Below are positions 1-5,021 of a stretch of DNA of 5,021 nucleotides, one piece after another. The stretch is from an uncultured Bacteroidota bacterium (lineage in GTDB: Bacteria > Bacteroidota > Bacteroidia > Chitinophagales > Chitinophagaceae), in assembly GCA_903913355.1 (NCBI GenBank), contig CAIWKU010000120.1:1-5021 (forward strand), given 5' to 3'. The first letter of the stretch is position 1, and every line of letters starts with the position of its first letter. The position numbers and the translations under genes are program-made. The notes under the pieces were generated by a model that saw nothing but the letters and a program-made list of their open reading frames with translations, did no database searches and was not told where the DNA came from.

Positions 1-32
1 ATAATTGTACTTTGTTAGGTATTTCCATCAAC

Positions 33-1871
33 TTATTCAACGGTCACACTTTTTGCAAGGTTTCTGGGTTTATCCACATCTAATCCTTTTGCAAGGCCTA
101 CATAATAACTCAAGAGTTGTAGTGGAACTACACTAAGTAATGGAGCAATTACTTCATCTGCATCCGGAACGGTCATTACATCATCTGCCATACCCGGAAT
201 CACTTCATCGCCAAAGGTGGTAACGGCAATTACTTTTCCTTTTCTCGCTTTGATTTCCTGAACATTGGAAACGATTTTCTGATAATAAGAATCTTTTGTA
301 GCCACAAAAACAACAGGCAGAGATTCGTCTACCAAAGCAATCGGCCCATGCTTCATTTCAGCAGCTGGGTAACCCTCGGCATGTATATAGGAAATCTCTT
401 TTAGTTTCAATGCGCCTTCCAATGCGATTGGGAAATTATATCCTCTTCCCAGAAATAAGAAATCATGGGCATTTTTATATTTCTCTGCAATTCTTTGAAT
501 ATTGGTTGTATCCTGTAGAATCTCTTTTACTTTTTCCGGAACTGCTTCGAGTTCTTTGATCAGGTGCAGAAACCGTGTTTCATCTAATGTGCCTTTTGCA
601 TACCCAATTTTGAGTGCCACCATGGTGAGTACCGCTAATTGCCCGGTAAATGCTTTTGTGCTGGCTACACCTATCTCTGGTCCGGAGTGGGTATAGGCAC
701 CGGCATCACTCAATCGGGCTATACTACTACCCACTGCATTCACAACTCCAAAAATGAATGCCCCTTTTTCTTTAGCACTTTCCAATGCAACAAGTGTATC
801 TGCTGTTTCACCACTTTGAGAAATAGCAATAATAACATCTCCTTTGTGTATAACCGGGTTACGGTACCTGAATTCGGAAGCATATTCTACTTCAACAGGT
901 ATTCTGCATAATTCCTCAATCATGTATTCTGCTACCAAGCCAGCATGCCAGCTGGTGCCACAGGCCACAATAATAATCCTTGGGGCTTTGATAAAAGCAT
1001 CCAGGTTATTTTCTATACCGCTCATAATAATTTTTCCGCTTCCAGCCAACAGCCTTCCACGAAGACAATCAAAAATGGTATCTGGTTGCTCATAAATTTC
1101 TTTTAGCATGAAATGGTCATAACCCCCTTTTTCTATAGCAGCCAATTCCATATCCAGCTTAGTAATAAAAGGAGTTTGTTTTTCATTACCCAGGTTCTTT
1201 AAAATCAGTTCATCTGGTTTTACAATTGCAATCTCATAATCGTTTACATAAACTACTTCTTTTGTGTATTCAATAATAGGAGATGCATCACTGGCGAGAA
1301 AATGTTCCCCTTTGCCGATACCGATTACAAGCGGACTTCCTTTTCTCGCGGCAATAATGGTTTCGGGGTCATCATTAGAAATCAGTAAAATGCAATAAGC
1401 TCCTACCACGCGTTTTAGTGCAATTCTTAAGGCTTCTTCCAGAGTGCATGCATTATTTTTTTTGATATCTTCTATAAAATTGAGCAGTACTTCTGTATCT
1501 GTGTCGCTATTAAACCGATATCCCTTCTTCAACAAATCATTTTTGATCTGTGTGTAGTTTTCAATGATCCCATTATGAATCATCGCAAGTTCACCACTTT
1601 GGGATTGGTGGGGATGGGCATTTCTATCACTAGGCTCCCCGTGGGTTGCCCAACGGGTATGCCCTATACCAATATGTGCATGCAGGTCTTTGCCCAAAAC
1701 ACTTTCTTCTAGTTCGGCCACTTTTCCTTTTTTCTTATAAACATTTAGCTTCCCATCATGTAATAATGCTACACCAGAGCTATCATAGCCCCGGTATTCC
1801 AGGCGTTTTAATCCTTTTAAGATAATGGGATAAGCTTCTCTTGGGCCGGTATATCCAACAATTCCGCACAT
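33..1871 (-). CDS. glmS: Glutamine--fructose-6-phosphate aminotransferase (isomerizing), glucosamine-6-phosphate synthase
   Basis: This cytoplasmic enzyme makes glucosamine-6-phosphate from fructose-6-phosphate and glutamine, the first committed step towards UDP-GlcNAc for peptidoglycan and other amino-sugar polymers. The 612-residue protein is complete and of normal length (E. coli GlmS is 609). The N-terminal class II glutaminase domain (about 2-220) starts MCGIVGY, so Cys2 becomes the nucleophile after Met removal, which fixes the start codon. It also shows HTRWATHG (71-78), HNGIIENY (99-106) and SDTDTEV (122-128). Two SIS sugar-isomerase domains follow: ACGTSWHAG (303-311), SQSGETADT (351-359) and GVASTKAFTGQ (401-411), then GRGYNFPIALEGALKLKE (475-492) and EMKHGP (505-510). 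The isomerase residues corresponding to E. coli Glu488, His504 and Lys603 are Glu492, His508 and Lys607. The C-terminus is the canonical NLAKSVTVE. No good Shine-Dalgarno precedes the start, no glmS ribozyme is apparent upstream, and no terminator is visible in the 32 bases after the stop. The gene looks intact and ordinary. Confidence 0.98.
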   Translation of the reverse strand: MCGIVGYTGPREAYPIILKGLKRLEYRGYDSSGVALLHDGKLNVYKKKGKVAELEESVLGKDLHAHIGIGHTRWATHGEPSDRNAHPHQSQSGELAMIHNGIIENYTQIKNDLLKKGYRFNSDTDTEVLLNFIEDIKKNNACTLEEALRIALKRVVGAYCILLISNDDPETIIAARKGSPLVIGIGKGEHFLASDASPIIEYTKEVVYVNDYEIAIVKPDELILKNLGNEKQTPFITKLDMELAAIEKGGYDHFMLKEIYEQPDTIFDCLRGRLLAGSGKIIMSGIENNLDAFIKAPRIIIVACGTSWHAGLVAEYMIEELCRIPVEVEYASEFRYRNPVIHKGDVIIAISQSGETADTLVALESAKEKGAFIFGVVNAVGSSIARLSDAGAYTHSGPEIGVASTKAFTGQLAVLTMVALKIGYAKGTLDETRFLHLIKELEAVPEKVKEILQDTTNIQRIAEKYKNAHDFLFLGRGYNFPIALEGALKLKEISYIHAEGYPAAEMKHGPIALVDESLPVVFVATKDSYYQKIVSNVQEIKARKGKVIAVTTFGDEVIPGMADDVMTVPDADEVIAPLLSVVPLQLLSYYVGLAKGLDVDKPRNLAKSVTVE

Positions 1872-1896
1872 AATGAATAGGATTTATAATAACCTG

Positions 1897-1904
1897 CAAG
1901 ATTA
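1897..1904 (-). promoter_or_regulatory. Possible -7 box of the glmS promoter
   Basis: Read on the minus strand this is TAATCTTG, one mismatch from the Bacteroidota -7 consensus TAnnTTTG. It lies 25 bases upstream of the glmS start codon. No convincing TTTG -33 element is found at the expected 19-21 bases further upstream, so this is only a candidate. It sits in the 99-bp gap shared with the divergent GNAT gene, which otherwise shows no strong repeat or hairpin. Confidence 0.25.
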
Positions 1905-1958
1905 ACTATTTTGCTGTAAATAGCATGGGATTAACAAGACAAGTATTAGTAGATTTTA

Positions 1959-1966
1959 TAATTTTG
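1959..1966 (+). promoter_or_regulatory. Bacteroidota-type -7 promoter box immediately before the GNAT gene
   Basis: TAATTTTG matches the Bacteroidota -7 consensus TAnnTTTG exactly and ends only four bases before the GNAT start codon. Transcription normally begins a few bases after this box, so the message would start at or very near the ATG. The TAA inside the box is also the in-frame stop that limits the gene upstream. No good -33 TTTG is seen at the usual distance; the region around 1931-1940 has only a weak resemblance. An exact match to six fixed bases in AT-rich DNA can arise by chance, hence the moderate confidence. Confidence 0.4.
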
Positions 1967-1970
1967 GCAG

Positions 1971-2573
1971 ATGAATAGCGAGTTTGATTTTAAAAATGAA
2001 TATATACTGGAAGATGATTGCGTTTTATTGCGTCCTTTAACCCAAGATGATTGCAATAGTTTGCTGTTATTTGCGGTTCAAGAGCCAGATTTGTGGAAAT
2101 ACTCGATAATTGCTGTTGCCGGGGAGGAGAATATGCATAAATACCTTGCTACAGCTTTAGCCGGCAGAGAGCAAGGAAAAGAATACCCATTTATAGTAAT
2201 TGATAAAAGAACCGATGAGGTAGCAGGATCCACCCGTTTTTACGATATCCAATTACATAATAAAACACTTCAGTTAGGCTATACCTGGTATGGGAAAAAG
2301 TTTCAGGGTACAGGTTTAAACAAACATTGTAAATATATATTGCTACAATTTGCATTTGAACAAATGGGTATGGAAAGAGTGGAGTTCCGAGCGGATAATA
2401 GCAATGAGCGAAGTATAGCGGCTATGAAAAGTGTTGGTTGTACAATTGAAGGCGTATTGCGAAGTACTTCCCCAAAACATGAAGGCGGCCGTAGGAACAG
2501 TATCATATTGAGTATTTTGAAAGAAGAATGGAAAAACCATGTTAAACAATCTTTGTTTCAAAAATTGAAATGA
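1971..2573 (+). CDS. GNAT family N-acetyltransferase, RimJ/RimL-like
   Basis: This 200-residue protein has a single GNAT fold of the Acetyltransf_3 (RimJ/RimL) type and is predicted to move an acetyl group from acetyl-CoA to an amine. It opens with the family-typical strand and helix LEDDCVLLRPLTQDD (13-27). The acetyl-CoA-binding motif A is FQGTGLNKH (111-119), followed by the helix KYILLQFAFEQMGMERVEFR (121-140). The NSNERSIAAMKSVGCTIEGVLR stretch (143-164) and a closing EEW (185-187) are typical of this subgroup, in which a conserved Asn-x-x-Ser pair starts the last core helix. There is no signal peptide or membrane segment, so it is cytoplasmic. ATG 1971 is the only sensible start: an in-frame TAA lies at 1959-1961 and the next Met is residue 55. 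No Shine-Dalgarno is visible. It diverges from glmS and converges on the next gene with a 20-bp gap and no terminator hairpin. The substrate cannot be read from sequence; nearby glmS does not make it an amino-sugar acetylase. Confidence 0.9.
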   Translation: MNSEFDFKNEYILEDDCVLLRPLTQDDCNSLLLFAVQEPDLWKYSIIAVAGEENMHKYLATALAGREQGKEYPFIVIDKRTDEVAGSTRFYDIQLHNKTLQLGYTWYGKKFQGTGLNKHCKYILLQFAFEQMGMERVEFRADNSNERSIAAMKSVGCTIEGVLRSTSPKHEGGRRNSIILSILKEEWKNHVKQSLFQKLK

Positions 2574-2593
2574 TACGAGTTGATGATAGGCGT

Positions 2594-3772
2594 TTACTCT
2601 ATTTGTTTTAATGGGATTTTGATGACTTCGATAGCTTCTTTTTGTCTGGAAATAATTACATATAAATAGCCCTTATCAATTAGGGTATGCGGATAGCCAT
2701 ATTGTCCACCCTTCCATAAACCTTCTTTTTTTAGCAGGTATATTTGATTCGCAATAATATAGTGCTTATCAAATATTTTGCCATCGGAAGAAATAGATAA
2801 TACCAAAGGATTTCTGGCATAATGATGAAAAGTATCTGGAATTCCTACATAATAGAAACGGTGATCAGGTAGCTCCCCAAAATGAAACTTGCTATCATTA
2901 TCTGAGAAATGTGTTTCAACAGGTTGTGTCCAGTGATTGCCCATATCTTCACTTTCTGTAAGCCATAATTTACCTTTCCATCCCTTGCCTGTTACCCTTA
3001 ACAGGGCATGAATCTTATTATCTTTTGTTTGAAAAAATGATGCTTCGCATAATGGTGGGAATTGATTTTTTGCGGCAGGCGAATAAAAGCTGGATGGGTT
3101 ATCCTCTGAATACAGCGAAGAATCATAAAAACTGCGGATATGCCAGCCACTTAAACCAGTGGGATCATCTGTATAGGGGAAACTGAAATTTCCGGAAATA
3201 AGCAACCTTCCTGATGAAATTGCCTGGGGGCCATGATTAGGGTTTACGGGAATATGCATATCTATTGGACCGCTCCAGTGTTCACCATCCGTACTGGTTT
3301 TTGCCCAAAGATGGGTATGTGTTTTTTTGGGCGAATACTCTCCGTAATAAGCTACCAGGGTATCATGGAACTGATAAAACCCCGCTGCTGTTAGCACATT
3401 GAAAGTATCATTCCGAAATCGAGAAGGCAAAGCCAATATTTTCGGTGCTGACCAATGCACAAAGTCAGTGGATACAGCATATACCACTCTTTGTCCGGGT
3501 GCATCTTCATCTATCATCCCATTAGACCAAATTGCCAAAATCTTATCTTTAAAAATCGTAATTGACGGGTGATGGGAATACATCCATTCTTTCTGGGGAA
3601 TATAGACCATGCTTCTTTCAATACTAAGCTGTGTAAGGCCAGAATCTATTTGATAGGTATTGGAAATAAGTGTTGATTGGCCTATAATAAAATTGAAAGG
3701 GCAGATGAGTATGACAAAATAGATAAGTACTTGCGCCGGAATACAATCAAAGATATTTTGCGTCTTTCGCAT
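2594..3772 (-). CDS. Exported Asp-box (BNR) beta-propeller protein, sialidase-superfamily fold, unknown substrate
   Basis: This 392-residue protein is predicted to be exported. It has an N-terminal basic start (MRK), a hydrophobic stretch at about 14-30 (VLIYFVILICPFNFIIG) and a likely signal peptidase I site near 31. The rest looks like a sialidase-like beta-propeller. A full Asp-box (SxDxGxxW) is present as SEDMGNHW (274-281), with weaker copies STDFVHW (101-107), STDGEHW (160-166) and SSDGKIF (328-334). Other conserved-looking spots are HHPSITIF (67-74), NHGPQ (179-183), CEASFF (242-247) and RNPLVLSIS (320-328). The classic sialidase FRIP motif is not seen, so sialidase activity should not be assumed. 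Such proteins in Bacteroidota are often annotated as exo-alpha-sialidase or BNR-repeat protein; a role in binding or cutting a glycan is inferred. The start is supported by the signal peptide and by AAGGA just upstream. It is head-to-head with the GH3 gene, 71 bp apart. Confidence 0.82.
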   Translation of the reverse strand: MRKTQNIFDCIPAQVLIYFVILICPFNFIIGQSTLISNTYQIDSGLTQLSIERSMVYIPQKEWMYSHHPSITIFKDKILAIWSNGMIDEDAPGQRVVYAVSTDFVHWSAPKILALPSRFRNDTFNVLTAAGFYQFHDTLVAYYGEYSPKKTHTHLWAKTSTDGEHWSGPIDMHIPVNPNHGPQAISSGRLLISGNFSFPYTDDPTGLSGWHIRSFYDSSLYSEDNPSSFYSPAAKNQFPPLCEASFFQTKDNKIHALLRVTGKGWKGKLWLTESEDMGNHWTQPVETHFSDNDSKFHFGELPDHRFYYVGIPDTFHHYARNPLVLSISSDGKIFDKHYIIANQIYLLKKEGLWKGGQYGYPHTLIDKGYLYVIISRQKEAIEVIKIPLKQIE

Positions 3773-3775
3773 GAT

Positions 3776-3780
3776 TCCTT
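3776..3780 (-). promoter_or_regulatory. Candidate ribosome binding site of the propeller gene
   Basis: On the minus strand AAGGA is followed by three bases (ATC) and then the ATG at 3772. The motif is good but the spacing is shorter than the usual 5-9 bases, so it may be weak. It is still the clearest Shine-Dalgarno-like sequence in the window and supports this start codon. Confidence 0.35.
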
Positions 3781-3791
3781 TTCTTTTGCTG

Positions 3792-3815
3792 AAGATACTA
3801 TATCATAAGTATCTT
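3792..3815. repeat. Perfect inverted repeat in the divergent intergenic gap, candidate operator
   Basis: Arms AAGATACT (3792-3799) and AGTATCTT (3808-3815) are perfect reverse complements separated by 8 bases (ATATCATA). The element lies 19 bases from the start codon of the propeller gene and 28 bases from that of the GH3 gene, in a gap of only 71 bp that must hold both promoters. The arm-to-arm centre spacing is 16 bases, so each half would lie on nearly the same DNA face, as expected for a dimeric regulator. It lacks a GC-rich stem and a T tract suited to a terminator. No regulator gene is visible, so the operator role is an inference. Confidence 0.5.
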
Positions 3816-3843
3816 TCCCTTTTGTCCATTTAATAAATGCCCT

Positions 3844-5021
3844 ATGTATAAACATTTGGTTCTTCTCTGTTTGGTATCCATTTGTCTGGTATCCGCTAAT
3901 GCGCAAAAAAAAATGCCTTATCAAAACCCGGCTTTGCCAATTGCTGAAAGAGTAAGAGACTTATTGCAGAGAATGACACCCGAAGAAAAATTCTGGCAAT
4001 TGTTTATGATACCAGGTGACTTGGGTAAAGAACCATCCAGATACAGCAATGGTATTTTTGGCTTTCAGGTGAGTGCGGCTTCAATGGGAGAAGGAGCCAG
4101 TTCGCAAATTTTGCAGTATGGCAGTTCTGAAAATGCCTTACTGCTGGCCAGAAAAATAAATAGTATTCAAAAATATTTTGTTGAAAAAACAAGGTTAGGA
4201 ATTCCCATAATCGCTTTTGATGAAGCTTTGCATGGATTGGTAAGAGGTGGAGGCACTTCATTTCCGCAGGCAATTGGTTTGGCAGCTAGTTGGGATACAT
4301 TACTAATGCGCGAAGTTGCATCGGCTATTGCAGAAGAAACGGGTAGTAGGGGTATCAGACAGGTACTTTCCCCGGTAATTAATATTGCCAGTGATGTTCG
4401 ATGGGGGCGTACGGAAGAAACTTATGGAGAAGATCCTTTTCTTAGCTCAGAAATGGCCGTTGCCTACATAACTCCTTTCGAAAACGCCGGTATCATTACT
4501 ACTCCAAAACATTTTATTGCAAATGTTGGTGATGGGGGAAGAGACAGTTATCCTATTCATTTTAACGAGCGTTTATTGGATGAGTTATACCTGCCACCGT
4601 TCAAAGCAGCCATAGACAGAGCAGGTGCAAGGTCAGTAATGACAGCATACAATTCGCTTGATGGTAGTCCGAGTACAGCCAGCAACTGGTTACTAAATAA
4701 GAAACTGAAACAAGATTGGCATTTCAAGGGCTTTGTTATCTCTGATGCCGGTGCCGTAGGTGGTGCCAACGTGCTTCATTATACGGCAAAAGATTACCCT
4801 GAAGCAGGAAAGAAAGCCATTACCAATGGGCTTGATGTGATTTTTCAGACAGCCTATGAACATCATTCCTTGTTTATTCCACCTTTTCTGGATGGAAGCA
4901 TCGAACAAAAAAGATTGGACGATGCAGTTGCCAGGGTATTAACTGCAAAGTTTGAATTGGGTTTATTTGAACACCCTTATGTATCAGAACAATTGGCTAC
5001 TCAATGGGTTGATAATACCAG
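3844..5021 (+). CDS. Exported glycoside hydrolase family 3 enzyme (beta-glucosidase/beta-xylosidase-like), 3' end outside window
   Basis: This is a retaining exo-glycosidase expected to remove beta-linked sugars from glycan ends. The frame is open for 392 codons and runs off the right edge. ATG 3844 is the only start: an in-frame TGA lies at 3790 with no start codon between. A signal peptide (1-20) ends ANA|Q, so the protein goes to the periplasm or beyond. The GH3 N-terminal barrel (about 35-380) is complete: RMTPEEK (43-49), FDEALHG (125-131), DVRWGRTEETYGEDPF (184-199), KHF (222-224), GGRDSYP (231-237), TAYN (267-270) and VISDAG (298-303). Asp301 is the predicted nucleophile. Lys222, His223, Tyr269 and Asp301 keep the same spacing as Lys206, His207, Tyr253 and Asp285 of barley exoglucanase ExoI. 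RVLTAKFELGLFE (364-376) closes the barrel. The C-terminal domain that normally gives the acid/base is outside. The NagZ-type KH-PGH-DSH loop is absent, so a beta-N-acetylglucosaminidase is unlikely. The exact sugar is unknown. Confidence 0.95.
   Translation, partial: MYKHLVLLCLVSICLVSANAQKKMPYQNPALPIAERVRDLLQRMTPEEKFWQLFMIPGDLGKEPSRYSNGIFGFQVSAASMGEGASSQILQYGSSENALLLARKINSIQKYFVEKTRLGIPIIAFDEALHGLVRGGGTSFPQAIGLAASWDTLLMREVASAIAEETGSRGIRQVLSPVINIASDVRWGRTEETYGEDPFLSSEMAVAYITPFENAGIITTPKHFIANVGDGGRDSYPIHFNERLLDELYLPPFKAAIDRAGARSVMTAYNSLDGSPSTASNWLLNKKLKQDWHFKGFVISDAGAVGGANVLHYTAKDYPEAGKKAITNGLDVIFQTAYEHHSLFIPPFLDGSIEQKRLDDAVARVLTAKFELGLFEHPYVSEQLATQWVDNT
3868..3897 (+). repeat. In-frame 15-bp tandem duplication inside the GH3 signal peptide
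   Basis: Two adjacent 15-base units, 3868-3882 and 3883-3897, match at 12 of 15 positions, and all three differences are transitions. They encode CLVSI followed by CLVSA (residues 9-18), which together make up most of the hydrophobic core of the signal peptide. An old tandem duplication is the simple reading, although chance similarity in a low-complexity hydrophobic stretch is possible. Confidence 0.5.

Noticed and set aside
502..1095. Open plus-strand frames opposite glmS (502-696, 639-911, 844-1095)
   Set aside because: They are antisense to a well-conserved complete glmS, have no recognisable domain, and overlap each other; they are by-products of the glmS coding sequence.
1456..1463. 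Eight-T run inside glmS as a terminator or slippage site
   Set aside because: It is the reverse of Lys-Lys-Asn codons in an intact conserved gene, has no GC-rich stem next to it, and is unremarkable in AT-rich DNA.
1872..1970. glmS ribozyme/riboswitch upstream of glmS
   Set aside because: The gap to the next gene is only 99 bp, too short for the known glmS ribozyme with its conserved core, and no such core or pseudoknot pairing was recognised.
2303..2561. Minus-strand open frames opposite the GNAT gene
   Set aside because: The plus-strand frame encodes an intact GNAT domain; the antisense frames have no family resemblance and no start signals.
1971..2573. GNAT gene as a glucosamine-6-phosphate N-acetyltransferase partner of glmS
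   Set aside because: The sequence is RimJ/RimL-like, the genes are divergent rather than co-transcribed, and bacteria normally acetylate this branch with GlmU.
2574..2593. Bidirectional terminator between the convergent GNAT and propeller genes
   Set aside because: The gap is only 20 bp and shows no inverted repeat or T tract.
3682..3924. Minus-strand 80-residue open frame spanning the divergent gap
   Set aside because: It overlaps both the propeller gene start and the GH3 signal peptide in other frames and has no recognisable domain; the two flanking genes explain the region.
4004..4908. Minus-strand open frames opposite GH3
   Set aside because: They lie opposite conserved GH3 motifs (KHF, SDAG) and have no recognisable domain.
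3844..5021. GH3 gene as NagZ-type beta-N-acetylglucosaminidase
   Set aside because: The NagZ loop that carries its catalytic His (KH-PG-G then DSH) is absent; this protein has KHFIANVGDGGRDSYP instead.

Overview
The window carries four protein genes and no RNA gene, CRISPR array, insertion sequence or other mobile element that I can see. The AT-rich composition, mostly weak Shine-Dalgarno sequences, a TAnnTTTG-type promoter box and secreted glycan-active proteins all suggest a Bacteroidota bacterium. The protein style fits Chitinophagaceae-like relatives, but that family-level placement is an inference from sequence flavour only.

Layout. (1) Minus strand, 33-1871: a complete glmS, glucosamine-6-phosphate synthase, a housekeeping enzyme of cell-wall amino-sugar synthesis. 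(2) A 99-bp divergent gap (1872-1970) separates it from a plus-strand GNAT acetyltransferase of the RimJ/RimL type (1971-2573). A Bacteroidota-type -7 box sits almost on the GNAT start codon, so its mRNA may be leaderless. (3) After a 20-bp convergent gap with no hairpin comes a minus-strand gene (2594-3772) for an exported Asp-box (BNR) beta-propeller protein, sialidase-like in fold but of unknown substrate. (4) Head-to-head with it, across a 71-bp gap containing a perfect 8-bp-arm inverted repeat, a plus-strand glycoside hydrolase family 3 gene starts at 3844 and runs off the right edge. Its signal peptide and whole catalytic barrel are inside the window.

How they fit together. glmS and the GNAT look like unrelated core or accessory genes that share a divergent promoter region. 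The propeller protein and the GH3 enzyme are both predicted to be exported and are transcribed divergently from one short regulatory gap. They could be the edge of a glycan-degradation locus, although no SusC/SusD pair, sugar transporter or regulator is visible here. No clearly new system is present. The best leads are the symmetrical element between the two exported genes and the unassigned propeller protein.
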